Shown here: one piece after another, positions 33,941 through 45,750 of the stretch | Position numbering within the stretch: the first letter of the stretch is position 1 | Layout: each line of letters opens with the position of its first letter | Assembly (NCBI GenBank): GCA_024364735.1 | Contig: JAGFNQ010001610.1 | Coordinates: 301,264 to 365,263, forward strand | Length of the DNA: 64,000 bases | Reading direction: 5' to 3' | Source of the DNA: Boesenbergia rotunda | Taxonomy: Eukaryota; Streptophyta; Magnoliopsida; Zingiberales; Zingiberaceae | The notes under the pieces: model-generated | What the model was told of the DNA's origin: nothing | What the model saw: only the letters and a program-made list of their open reading frames with translations | The model's database searches: none | Program-made: the position numbers and the translations under genes

Positions 33941-35301
33941 GTGCCAACGATTACCCTCTGATCCTTAGGACTATAGAACCATCTTTCGTTCCTCTAGGAT
34001 AGCCTACGAACAAGCGCATGAGATTCCAACTTATCAGTATCCCCTCTCAGCACATGTACTGAGCTACCCCAAATCTGTATATGTCTTAGACTAGGCAGAC
34101 TACATTTCTATGGGAGTAGAAGGTACTGACCTAGATGGTATCTAGTATGTACGCTGTCGTTTCCAAAGCATATCCCCAGAACGAATTTGGCAACTTGGAG
34201 CAGCTCATCATTGTCCTAACCCTCTCCATAAGAGCTCTTTTCCTTCACTCTGCTGCACCGTTCTGTTGGGGCGTACCAGGTGCAGTCAATTGGGATTAAC
34301 TCCCAACCTCTGATAAGTATGTTCTAAATTCACCCAAGAGGTACTCATCATTATGATCTGATCATTGTGTCTTGATACTTTTACTTTGATGTTTCTTCAC
34401 ATCAGCCTAGAATTATTTGAACTGATCAAAGTATTCAGACTTGTGGTCATCAAGTAAACGTATCCATACCTTTGAATATTCGTCTACGAAGTATTCAAAG
34501 CTACCTCTATCCTAGATAGGCATAGGACCACACAAATCAGGATGAACCAATTCTAACATATCTTTGGCCCTATACCCCTCATCCTTGAAAGGCCTCTTGG
34601 TCATCTTACCTTCTAAGCAAAATTCAAATGTTAGGAAGTCTCCCACTACCAATGAACCCAAGGGTCCGTCGGCTATCGACCTTTGAATCCTACTAAGATT
34701 AATATGACCAAGCCTTAGATGCCAAAGACATGTTTTGTTCATCTTGGAAGGAACCTTTCTCTTATTTTGATTAGATGATGAGCTATTAGCAACTATTTGC
34801 ATCATGGGATACTTTGGTTTTAATTGCTTAAATTTCTTATCCATGTTCCTAAAGAGATAATCTTTCTATTCCACTTTTCATAACAAAAAGCAATAGAATA
34901 TCCATTATTTTAGAAACTGAACTAGAGTTCTTTCAAAAATTAGGTATATAAAAGCAATCCTAAAGCCAAAACTTTATCTTCTAAAGACAAATAAATCACT
35001 CCCACTACAATAGTAGCCACCTCCGTAGCATATCCCTTATAGAAAGTAATCTCTTCCGTAGCTGGTCATTGGGCTTCCTGGAACCCCTGTAAAGAATTGC
35101 AGATATGTTTAGTGGCATCCGTATCTACCCACCACGTACTGGTAGATAACTCTACAAAACATGTTACAACGACAAAAGAAAAAGATATACTTATCTCATG
35201 ACGACGATGACAGTTCGCCTTCTAATTTCCAGTCTACTGGCTCGTGAAGCACTTACCTTTCGGCTTCTTCACACCAGCATGCGGTCCCTGCGATTCTGCT
35301 G
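33941..35301 (-). pseudogene. F pol remnant, copy B (integrase and protease region)
   Basis: Counterpart of 18601-19962. The GAG-pre-integrase ORF (34512-34844) translates identically to the copy at 19173-19505, with LWHLRLGH and CLEGKMTKRPF. The surrounding integrase and protease sequence carries the same stops. RT and RNase H are absent because the block begins within integrase. Confidence 0.78.
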
Positions 35302-35306
35302 CCTTC

Positions 35307-36306
35307 TGTTAGATCATTTCGGAATGCTGGAGGGAGGTGAATAGCGATTCTTCGATTCTTTTTGTACCTACGTTGTTAGTTGCACAGTGGAAACAATAAT
35401 AAAGAAAACAAACAACGCTAACAAGAACAATTTACTTGGTATCCACCCCGGACGGGTGACTAATCCAAGAATCCGTCGGTGGATCACTCCCCGGATAACC
35501 TCCGTCTAGCCCTCGTCGCTCCTTGTGGGTGGAGAAACCTCACCACAACACCTTGAGAAGACCTAAGCACAAAGACTACTATCTTTCCTTTAACCAAGAC
35601 AAGATTCGTCAAGAATCTCAGCCGCCACGAAGCCCTCTTTAAATAGGACTCGGGCTGAAACCCTCACCACCAGTCGACTGCTCCCAGGGCAGTCGACTGG
35701 TCCTACTGAAAATCAACCGTTGCAACCCCAACGTTCGAATTTTCAGCCAACTCACCAGCCACCTACCAGTCGACTGCTCCCAGGGCAGTTGACTGGTCCC
35801 CAGCCAGAACCCTTCTGTGAGTTTCATCAGTCGACTGGTCTACTCACCCACCTAAGGTTACTCTTCCCGAGTACATTCCACTCCGCACTCGAACCCTAGG
35901 ATTTCCCGAGTACAATCACACAGCACTCGTACCCTCACGACTCAACTGACTCCTCATCCGCAGCCTCGACTATTGCCTTCATGCCCTCTTCATCTTCGGC
36001 TCCTGTCCCTCGGATGCACGCAAGCCTCCAGCTTGCCTCCATGCCATCCTTCACGAATGCCTCGAAGTCCGCACCCATCAGCTCATCGTCCCTGCTCTCC
36101 AAGGTCCCTCGGGTGCACACAAGCCTCCAGCTTGTCTCTATGCCACCCTTCACCATACCGAGGTCGTCTAGTCAAGTCCATATGTCTAACTTGTACAACC
36201 TGCACACTCAACATACACATATAAGAACATAAGGGTAAACCTAACTTAAACTCTTTGCCCAAACATCAAAACACTTGGTCACTCCGGACAACAGATTGCC
36301 TCAACA
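35307..36306 (-). mobile_element. 3' LTR of element A, copy B
   Basis: Equivalent to 19968-20967. CAGTCGACTG pairs lie at about 35671-35699 and 35767, and the TATA-like box at 35638-35646. Confidence 0.86.
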
Positions 36307-36319
36307 ATCTCCCCCTTTT

Positions 36320-38531
36320 GATGATTGACAATACGCTTAAGTTAGGGAAACAAGATAGTAATCAATAGCAAAAATCATGCTAAAACAAACAACTGGACTT
36401 ACGTTGCCAAGATTCCCTCTTGGACTTACACTGCCAATGCATATGCAAATGCAAAAATGGATCCTATCCCAAGGCATCCCACACCTAACCCTCCAAGTTA
36501 TGACTTTTTCACACCTAACTTCCCAAGTTAGGAATTTCACCACATAACCCTCCAAGTTAGAATTTTCACCACCTAACCTTCCAAGTTAGGAATTTTCACC
36601 ACCTAACCCTCCAAGTTAGGATTTTCATCACCAAACCCTCCAAGTTAGGATTTTCCACAAAAACAGGCTTTTTAAAGCTTCTCCCAAGCTTCCCCTACAT
36701 TGGACTTACAAAGGCTTTTTAAGAACCTCTCCAAGGTTCCCCTTACGCCAAGAATGGAGCAACTATTCTCCCCTTCAATCTTAGCTCCCCCTAAACCTAG
36801 GGTTTCTAGCAAAGGTGTGTTTGGTTTCCCAACTTAAACCTAACACTTCTCCCCCTTTACCTAACATCGAAAAGGTTCAATAATGTCCCAATTATTGGAT
36901 TTTTTAATTCTCAATGATCCTAAACAATGTGTATTAGACCCCCATACACTCGTTTCTCATCATTTGGACACATGTCAACTGCTGATACACACATCAGCCC
37001 TGGCCAGTCGACTGCCCCCCAGGGCAGTCGACTGATACTCTAAAATATTAGTTTTTCTGGCCAATTTCAGAATTGTGCCAGAAATTCCACAATTCTCCAA
37101 AAGTTTCCAAATTTTGTGGAAAACTTTGTGGTACCTATACCTATTTGAGAAAAATACATTCAACCATGTATCTATCACCATTCCCAAGTTTGACACAAAA
37201 CCCAAAAAAATTTCTTATGAAAGTTAAGGAAAACAAGGAGGCAACCTCCCCCTTAACCTATGCTTTTTCCCAATTTTCAATCTACCAAGGTCAAGTTCTA
37301 CCCAACTTAACCCACCAACACCATGTTGAGTTATACCCAACCCAACACCCGAGTTCTTCCCCCTTTGATACTATCAAAGGATTGCCTCAAGCAACCTTTC
37401 CCTTAATGCCAAAAAGAACTCAACAAGACCCAACAATACCTAAAGGTTTGCAAGCATATTTGCTAGGATATACCCTATCCTAGAAACATATGGTTTCATG
37501 AAGATTATCAAATGTGCTTGACTTTTCGTACAACTTCTAATTTCCTAAAAGGTTTGACATTTTGTATCAATTTTCAAATCCATTTTCTTATGTCCTTATG
37601 ATGAAAGCCTCCCCCTTTTTATCTCTTAATCCTAGATACATATGGGAAACTTTCATATCCTTTCATCCATCAAAAACTTATCATTTAATACCATCCAATG
37701 AATCTTAAGCACTTATCAATTCTCCTTAACTTTTGTGATATTAACAAGGCCTTATTCCATAAAATCAACATTGAATCATAAGGCAAACCTTGATTCAAAG
37801 AATATGAAATTATAACCAAGGATTTTACTTTAAGGCCTTATCCCATCATCCAATAATACTCTATGACCTTCAAACCATAATATCAACCTATAAAATCTCA
37901 TAAATTATCATGACCTTTTCTCATGCAAGTTCTTATCATCCAATGTGCCTTTTCTTCACTTTAGCCTATGGATTAGTCGACTGCCCCCAGGGCAGTCGAC
38001 TGATAAAACGAACAGAAAGGTTTCTGCGCTGAAATTAGTCAGATCAGTCGACTGCCCCCAGGCCAGTCGACTGATACCTGAATTTCAGGTTTTTCAGCCC
38101 AATTTTAGTAATGCTTAAATAATTCTACAAATCTCCGAAAAATCTAAAATTTTGTAGGGAGATTTGTGAAGCCTATATCTACTTGTCAAAAATATGTTTC
38201 CAAACAAATGTACTTCATATCCCAAGATTGGGAAATTCCATTCTTTCTAAAGTGTATCATGTTAGCCAATCCCAAAAGTCCTAATTGTGACTCCTCTTCA
38301 ATGTATCTTTTTATACTTGATCACAATTCATTTCTACCATTGAATTATATGGTATTCACACCTTAAAACCTAATTTTATCAAGGATACTCCAATTTTCAT
38401 CTTTTTCTTCCTAAAACTCTGTTTAATGTGTCAATTCTCTAAGCTTAAGACTTACCCAAGTCTTCCAACCTTTTTGGCACATTTCATCTAATTTCCTAGG
38501 CTTCCTAAAAATCTTATCTCTTGAGATCCAT
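36320..38531 (-). other. Non-coding spacer of element A, copy B
   Basis: Same content as 20982-23159: CCTCCAAGTTAG short repeats (36480-36655), polypurine tracts, and GTCGAC palindrome pairs at about 37005-37033, 37976-38003 and 38046-38073. Confidence 0.6.
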
Positions 38532-40191
38532 TTACCATGGACCCCAAAGGCTCCTAGAGTTCCCCCTTGAGCTCTTAGCCCTAGCCACCTCCTTAGGTGA
38601 CTCAATCCATACTAGACCACACCAGTGTGCCACCGGTGATTCTTGGCCTACAAAATAAACCCTCTTAACCTTAGACCCCTTGTCTTTGGTTAAGTCATTT
38701 CCCTTCCCATTGGATGGCACCCCCTTGCCATCCTTGGACTTCTCCTTCTTGCCATGATCATATGTCTTCCCAGTAGATTTCTTTTTGTTGGCCTTGGAGA
38801 CTCTAGACCGGTAACCCAAACCCGATCTATCATAGTTGAGTTTTATACTACCCAACACTATGTCAAGCCCTTAGATCCAACCGTGAATCTTTCTAGGGCC
38901 TTTTCTAATGTATCAAGCCTTGTCCATAAGGCTTGATTCTCCCTTTCTATGTTTTTAACCTTTGATTCCATATGTCCACTTTGGATATTCCTAGATCTAC
39001 CCTCCTTTCTAGGCATATTCCTTCCCTTCTTGGGATTAATGTTATGATCCTTAGGTACAAAGGTCCTAGATTTACCATGATGCATACTTTTTCTAGGGTT
39101 TTGATCTACCTTGTTATCTCTAATCCTATCATTATATCTAAAAACAAAATTGTGCACAAGTAAGCAATTTTCATGATTTCTAGCATGCATGGATGAATAA
39201 TTTGCATGATTTTTAATATGCAAGGAGGAACTTGAAATTGAATTACGTTTTAGCCTAGGGTTAGAAATTACCTCCCTTACCCTTGTAGTCCCTCCTTGTT
39301 GTGATCTTTGCTTCTTCCTTTCCTCCTTCTCTAATCTTCTCAAGTGCTCCATCTTCTTGAGCTCTCCACTCTTTGGGCACTTGGTGTGGTAGTGTCCTAG
39401 CTCTCCACATGTGAAGTATCTAATCTTCTTTTTCTTTTCTTGGGCTTCTCCAATCCTACAACCCATGTTAGATTTAAAAAAAACTTAAAATGGGTTTGGA
39501 TTTTACCTCCTTTTTACCTTTCGGGCACTTGTCCTTGTAGTGCCCCTATTCATTGCAACCAAAGCATGTTATGTGCTCTTTTGATTTAGCTTTGGTGGAG
39601 GTAGAAGCTAGGTTGGCTTCCTCTTCAACCATGGATGAAATGGATACTTCCTCTTGTTCTGGCATGGTTGAGGGTCTTTCACTCAATTTTTCTACTTCAC
39701 TTGATGATGTTGATACTTCTCCTTCTTTTTCCTCTTCGGATGTCAAACTCCTCTCCTCATCTTAATGGTCCTTTTCCTCTTCTTGGACCATTAAGCCCAT
39801 TTCTTTGTGCTCTTCTTCTTCTTCTACTTGTGTAGGGTTCTCATGAATTTCTTGCAATTTGTTCCACAATTCATATGCATTTTGGTATGCTCCTACACCA
39901 CTCAAAATATTGTTATGCAAAATATTAGTTAATACACTAATTACCTTCTCGTTTGCCCTAGAATAAGCTTGTTGCTCTTGAGTCCAATATCTAGGACGAA
40001 GCTTCTTCCCGTGCTTGTCCTTTGGAACTTCGAAGGGCCTTTTATCATCATCAAGCACTCCCACTCCATGCCAAACCATGTTTTTATTCTCGTTTTCCAA
40101 TAGCCGAAATCCTCATGGTCGTAGGCCGGTGGAGTGTTGATGTCATCCCCATGTTTGTCTTCTATTTTCTTCTCCTCTAGCGTGTGCTCCC
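38532..40191 (-). pseudogene. Gag remnant of element A, copy B
   Basis: Counterpart of 23160-24817 with the same zinc knuckle (39358-39420 region) and UBN2 segments. It has one extra break: a Ser codon of copy A has become TAA near 39765, splitting the acidic region into two ORFs (39546-39746 and 39762-40100). The two copies are therefore decaying independently. Confidence 0.78.
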
Positions 40192-40236
40192 TCGGTGGTT
40201 AGTCCAATGAGAGCGGTCCTTGGTTCTGATACCAAT

Positions 40237-41205
40237 TGTTAGATCGTTTCGGTACGCTAGAAGGGGGGTGAATAGCGATTCTTCAATTCTTCTTGTACCT
40301 ATGTTGTTAGTTGCACAGTGGAAACAATAATAAAGAAAACAAACAACGCTAACAAGAACAATTTACTTGGTATCCACTCCGGACGGGTGACTAATCCAAG
40401 AATCCGTCGGTAGATCATTCCCCGGATAACCTCCGGCTAGCCCTCGTCGCTCCTTGTGGGTGGAGAAACCTCACCACAACACCTTGAGAAGACCTGAGCA
40501 CAAAGACTACTATCTTGCCTTTAACCAAGACAAGATTCGTCAAGAATCTCAGCCACCACGAAGTCCTCTTTAAATAGGACATGGGCTGAAATCCTCACCA
40601 CCAGTCGACTGGTCCCACTGAAAATCGACCGTTGCAACCCCAACGTTCGAATTTTCAGCCAACTCGCCAGCCACCTACCAGTCGACTGCTCCCAGGGCAG
40701 TCGACTGGTCCCCAGCCAGAACCCTTCTGTGAGTTTCATCAGTCGACTAGTCTACTCACCCACCTACGGTTACCCTTCCCGAGTACATTCCACTCCGCAC
40801 TCGAACCCTAGGATTTCCCAAGTACAATCACACAATACTCGTACCCTCACGACTCAACTGACTCCTCATCCGTAGCCTCGACTATTGCCTTCGTGCCCTC
40901 TTCATCTTCGGCTCCCGTCCCTCGGATGCACGCAAGCCTCCAGCATGCCTCCATGCCATCCTTCACGCATGCCTTAAAGTCTGCGCCCATCAGCTCATCG
41001 TCCCTGCTCTCCAAGGTCTCTCGGGTACACACAAGCCTCCAGCTTGTCTCCATGCCACCCTTCACCGTACCGAGGCAGTCCAGTCAAGTCCATATGTGTA
41101 ATTTATACAACATACACATATAAGAACACAAGGGTAAACCTAACTTAAACTCTTTGCCCAAACATCAAAACACTTGGTCACTCCGGACAACAGATTGCCT
41201 CAACA
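40237..41205 (-). mobile_element. 5' LTR of element A, copy B
   Basis: Equivalent to 24865-25857. The extra third palindrome of copy A (25337-25346) is missing here and two remain (about 40679-40707), so unit number changed in one copy after duplication. Confidence 0.86.
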
Positions 41206-41210
41206 CCTTT

Positions 41211-41678
41211 TGGGACTCACCTTGTTTCTTCTTCTTCCTTCCTTTCGACACAGAAGTTGAAACCTTCTAAGTGACCAAGGCATGCGAACCCTGACGAAAG
41301 AGCCCCTCTGCCGCCTGGAGCTCACCTAGTAGTTCCCTCAACATATACTCATGCTTATTCATGTTATAGTTGAGCCGGAACTGCTCAAAACTTCTAGGCA
41401 GAGATTGGAGTATTATATCGACCTGGGTTTCCCCATCGATTTATCCTCCAAGATCCTCAATCTCATTGAGGTGGGCCATCATTTTCAGGATACCCTTTGA
41501 AGAGCACATATTTGTACTCTTCAACAGTAAGGACAATGCCTAGGTTTCTTTTCCAGTCTATGTAATTGGGGGCAGTAAGTTTGTTCTCCTTAAGTATGGT
41601 TGCTAGTGGGTTAAAGGCTATTTTGAAAATCCTAAGAATCACAACATACACTACTTTAGAAATAGAAAATAAATTCAT
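41211..41678 (-). pseudogene. F gag remnant, copy B
   Basis: Same segments as 25863-26330, with NPLATILKENKLTAPNYIDW (41570-41630). Two residues differ from copy A in the N-terminal ORF (A/V and E/K). Leader 41679-42669 and primer site 42670-42681 follow, as in copy A. Confidence 0.75.
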
Positions 41679-42683
41679 TCCTTAAACAATAAATTTTTGA
41701 AATCAACCAACACATCAAACACCGAGAATTCGCATGCCACGTTAGTGTGAACGTATACGAATCCTACATTCATTAGAGAAGGTTTTACCCATCAATCTTA
41801 CTATCTTGTCATCCTAACTTTTTGATAAGTATGATCAATAGTTGGTTCACTTCGGCCCTACAAATTATTAGCAGTGACTCCGTTGGGGAGGATACTAATA
41901 ATTGTATCTAAGTGTTTACCATTGCACGACACTAAGAGAATTATTTAGGATTATGTGCCTTCCATTGGGGAAGTACACACGCTCTTCAATAATTCCCTAT
42001 AATCTTTTTTGACCTTGTGATCCACAGAACAAGCCTATCCGTTATGGAGGAAGGCACTCAGAGCCAACGCGCGGGCTTGTTTGCATCACATGTCAGATTG
42101 CAATGGAGGCTACGGGGTCCTTAAGGTCCCTCTCCCACTTAGTAATTTATTACGAGGAATTTTAACTAGCACGCACACAACAAGCACATAATCAACATAA
42201 TGAAAAAGAAAATCCTAGATTTTTCAACTTTCATGGCCTTTGTCTAGCTCTAATGCGCCTCCAGTCGTGTCGTCACTTCGTCCGCTCCTCCCTTCCTTTT
42301 GCGCAAGCCACCTTGAGGGATCTCTGAGCCGAAATGACTAGCTAATTATTTACATCATCGATCCTATACTCCATGAAGGTGTGTACATGAAATCTAGATT
42401 AAATGTAAACAAAAAGCTCGGCTAAACATGTGTCGTATTTAATTACAAAAGTTAAATACTACCTAGCCTCGTCAACCTTGATGATTAATTAATTTACAAC
42501 ACATTGCACAAAACATTCACACATATCAAATATTTTGCCATGATAAGTTGGAATCTAGTGCCTGCAATACAATGTTAGCCTACGCACATCCACATATCAT
42601 CCGACTAAATAAAATGTATGAAAAATGCAAAAAATTAACCAATCCTAAACACACAAAACTAGAAATGTCGCTCTGATACCAAT

Positions 42684-43579
42684 TGATCAGTGGATGCCAT
42701 GGAGAAAATCGGCCACTTCATCCACGTTGCAGCGTTGGAGAAGCCACGGTTGCAACTGCTGCGTGGAGAAGATCAGCGTCGGCGCCACCATGTAGGGAGA
42801 AGAAAACAACCCTTGCTGTTTTCACACGTGAAGTCTCGGTGGCGCACTGCATGGAGAGGAACAAAATAGCCGTTGTTGTTCTCACACGTGGAGAGGGATT
42901 CCCTCGGTGCTGCATTGACTGGAGAGAAGAAAAAAAAATAGCCTAGCTATTATCCTTTTCTTTGGCGCCGATAAACAGAGAGGGTGAGAGGGAGAGAGAG
43001 AGGAGAGAATATACTAGGGTTTCTTGTGTTTCCTTGGATCAATTAATTTTTCTCAACATGGTTTCATGCCACATGGGGTATATATAGGGCTACGGTAGGG
43101 ACCATGAAGAGGAGTTGGATCTTAGCGTGCTAATAGATCCAAATCTGATCCATTAATGAAGATCCATTCCACTAAAGGATCCCCATTGAATTACCTCATC
43201 AACCCCCATATTTACATATGGGCTCCACCTATTACGAGTCGTCCATCCCCCCATGTTTAAGATATCGAATGTCTGTTAATTAATTTAAATTACTAATAAT
43301 TCAAATTAATTAACTTCTGGATCCTTGATTAGTACCACTCAACCTTGTCATCATGTTAGATCAAATCCACCTGCAGGGTTTAACATGATGAACCTTTTGA
43401 GCACATCAAGGGGGCATCATCATCTTGACTCACCAGGGCATAGATTCCGTCAATAATCAATGGTGCACCATATTATTAATATTATCTCCCAACTTACCGG
43501 GCCTATCAATCTAATAGAATAGATCTTGCCTATTGGTAAATCAAAGAAACAATAATTAATAATATGTGCAGGTTATTAT
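42684..43579 (-). mobile_element. F 5' LTR, copy B
   Basis: Equivalent to 27336-28244, with the same R/U5 deletion but without the 14-base repeat AATTGATCAGTGGC seen at the left end of copy A. It is cut at the same TTATTAT site by a P LTR. Confidence 0.8.
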
Positions 43580-45170
43580 TGTTGGTGCAAGTTACATCAA
43601 TGATGTTCTCCTTTAAATATTTTAATGTTTGACAATATACTTAAGTCAGTGATATATTGAACAGACAAAGGGGAGTAAGAGAGAAGTAACCAAAGTTGAA
43701 GAAAAGTCCTAGTTAATCTAGGCATCGAAACCCAAAGACCTAGTGAAGGGCTGCTAGGCACCCTAGCGAAGGGCTGCTAGGCATCGAAATCCTAAGACCT
43801 ACGAAGGGCTGCTAGGCACCTAGCGAAGGGTTGCTAGGCATCAAAACCCTAAGACCTAGTGAAGGGCTACTAGGCACCTAGCGAAGGGATGCTAGGCATA
43901 GAAGACCTAGCGAAGGGCGGCTAGGCACCTAGCGAAGGGCTGCTAGGCATAGAAGACCTGGCGAAGGGCTGCTAGGCACTTGGCGAAGGACTGCTAGGGA
44001 ATAAACTCTTGGTCCAAGGGACTGAGCAACTTAGCTGAGCGATGACTAAGGACAGGAGTAGAGACGGGTCAGGGTTTGGGCGTCTCGAGGTCCGGAGGTA
44101 TCGGAAGCTAAGCAAAAGTCCACCCGAAAGGCTGGGTGGCAACCGTCTCCTGAAAGGAGTAGGTGAAGGGCAAGTTCTCGGGGATGGGAACTTGTGCCGA
44201 TTTGACCTAGGGTTTCGTGGAGATCCGAAGTCCGAACCAAGTCCTTAAGGGTAATATCATATGTATATGTGCTTTGTGTTTGTGTATCTTGCAGGTACCA
44301 AGATAGGAAGACAAAGCAAGTGGCTGCCAGCCCTGAAGCAGGGTGCCCCCATCATTGGGGGTGCCCCCATGCCTCCAGGGCACCCCCAACAGTGGGGGCG
44401 CCCCCAGCCAAAGTGAAAAATAGGTGTTTTGGTGTGCTAAGCAGAATAGCTCCAAGCGGGGCGCCCGGAGCGTCCGGGGCGCCTGGATTCAAAGCTATTT
44501 TTACAGTTTCGAGTCCGAAACATAGATAAGCCCTCATGAGGGTGCCCGGGAGGTCCGGGGCACCCTAGTCAAAGGTTTTATCAGCTGTAGAGAGTTCGAC
44601 GCGGGGATAAGGGTTGACCGGGTTTATCGGGGCACCCCCAACGTCCAGGGCGTCCCCAGGAGTGCTATATAAGGGGCTTCGACCCCTCTGCTTCAACAAT
44701 AACTGCGAAGTGCCATTCTGATCACTCTGACTGACGACAACGCACTAAAGATGAGGCTCTATGACCGGGAGGCTCCAGGAGGAAGTGTGCGACACTTCAG
44801 AGGTCCAGATCGGCCGAGTTTCAGATCCTGTTTGTTCGGTTTGATTTTATTGTTCCGCATTTAATTTATTTATCTTGTGATTGTAATCGTGCACTGTAAG
44901 TCTGGTTTCTCGGCCTCTGAAAAGTCCGGGAAGGAGACCAATAGTGGACGGGCGTTTCCGTGCATAGGCCTTGGATGTACTGACCCTGGGGGGTCGGGAA
45001 CCAAGTAAAAATCTGCTGTGTCACTGTCTTGCTTTATTTCTTTTATTCACTTTTCCGCTGTGCTACTAACGTTCTAAGTTCAGAACGATCCGAGGTTTTC
45101 TACGAAGTTTCCGCGAGAGTTTTTCACGATCGATATTCACCCCCCCTCTATCGACGGCACCGGTCCAACA
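43580..45170 (+). mobile_element. 5' LTR of a deleted P element
   Basis: TGTTGGTGCAAG at 43580 to CGGTCCAACA at 45170. The 51-bp tract (43735-44000) uses CTAGCGAAGGGCTGCTAGGCA units, the plus-strand form of the tract in the leftmost P LTRs. GGGG/GCGCCC palindromes lie near 44340-44400, 44458-44485 and 44628-44655, upstream of a TATA box (GCTATATAAGG, 44663-44673). Confidence 0.85.
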
Positions 45171-45172
45171 AT

Positions 45173-45184
45173 TGGTATCAGAGC
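45173..45184 (+). promoter_or_regulatory. Primer-binding site of the deleted P element
   Basis: TGGTATCAGAGC, two bases after the LTR, a perfect match to the initiator tRNA-Met-type site. Confidence 0.88.
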
Positions 45185-45274
45185 CGAGCCGCTCTTCACC
45201 GGACTAATCGCCGACGGAGCAACGACGCCAGGAGTTGAGGGGGAGCCCAGGGGTGAATCAGGTATATTTTTTTA

Positions 45275-45559
45275 ATGTCTAATTTTAAAGTGCATATTAT
45301 TTGTTTCACATGCAGGGAGAGAGGACACTATAAAAATCAGTGCCCTACTCGTAAAACTCGGTCTACACCACCGGTGGCAAAGGAGGTACCAGCGCCAGGA
45401 GTCCGGAAAAACAAGGATCACATAGAATGCTTCAAATGCGGAAAATCCGGACACTACAAGAACAAATGTCCGACGAAGGTACGCAAGATTTATGTTCCAA
45501 AATCTTTAAAATTTCCTGCACTGCCTTGTGATAAAGTAGTTAATTTTCTGATAAGTTAG
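45275..45559 (+). CDS. Zinc-knuckle-only mini-gag of a P element
   Basis: An intact 94-codon ORF starts at ATG 45275, only 91 bases after the primer site. Residues 10-23 (CFTCRERGHYKNQC) and about 54-67 (CFKCGKSGHYKNKC) are two CX2CX4HX4C knuckles. The linker and tail are basic. There is no UBN2 region, which normally precedes the knuckles, so the N-terminal gag has been lost by deletion. A protein like this could bind RNA but not build a capsid; whether it is expressed is unknown. A degenerate copy of the same arrangement lies at 31061-31368. It could also be a chance remnant that happens to remain open. Confidence 0.55.
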   Translation: MSNFKVHIICFTCRERGHYKNQCPTRKTRSTPPVAKEVPAPGVRKNKDHIECFKCGKSGHYKNKCPTKVRKIYVPKSLKFPALPCDKVVNFLIS

Positions 45560-45750
45560 ATTTACTGCATAGTAAAATTAATATTTTACATGATAAATTA
45601 CAAAATGTGAATATGACTAAAATTTCAGAAATTAATTATTTAATTCAGAACATTAATTTAGAAATTACTAAAATAAATTATCATAACTTTAATTCTAATA
45701 ATCCTAAATCTGATAATTTTAATTCAGATAAATCTGATAATTTTAATTTA
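45560..45750 (+). other. AT-rich interior of the deleted P element
   Basis: Short stretch with TCTGATAATTTTAATT-type repeats, no ORF. It joins directly to mid-LTR sequence at 45751, so the rest of the interior and the first ~270 bases of the 3' LTR are deleted. Confidence 0.6.

Larger units (their letters stand above)
35307..41205 (-). mobile_element. Element A, copy B
   Basis: LTRs lie at 35307-36306 and 40237-41205, the polypurine tract at 36307-36319 and the primer site at 40223-40234. The target repeats are CCTTC (35302-35306) and CCTTT (41206-41210), the latter one base changed from copy A. Interior order is the same as 19968-25857. Because both copies share insertion site and LTR differences, A was in place before the block was duplicated. 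Confidence 0.88.
33934..43579. repeat. Second copy of an ~9.65-kb block (equivalent to 18594-28244)
   Basis: The block matches 18594-28244 in direct orientation at an offset of about 15.34 kb. Over the first 360 bases I count three differences. It contains part of F pol, nested element A with both LTRs, F gag, leader, primer site and 5' LTR. The left junction is at a shared GATATTC, where sequence switches from the Gypsy Q-rich ORF into F integrase. The right edge is the start of a P LTR in both copies. Copy B has about 37 extra bases near 37672-37710. Confidence 0.9.

Noticed and set aside
33314..33961. 215-codon plus-strand ORF
   Set aside because: It is a different frame over the Gln/Phe-rich repeat (33346-33939), gives a biased Ser/Asn/Phe-rich translation, and crosses the duplication junction.
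45255..45316. Possible intron before the zinc knuckles (GTATAT...TGCAG)
   Set aside because: It would be too short for a normal plant intron, and reading through is needed to provide the first Cys pair of knuckle 1.
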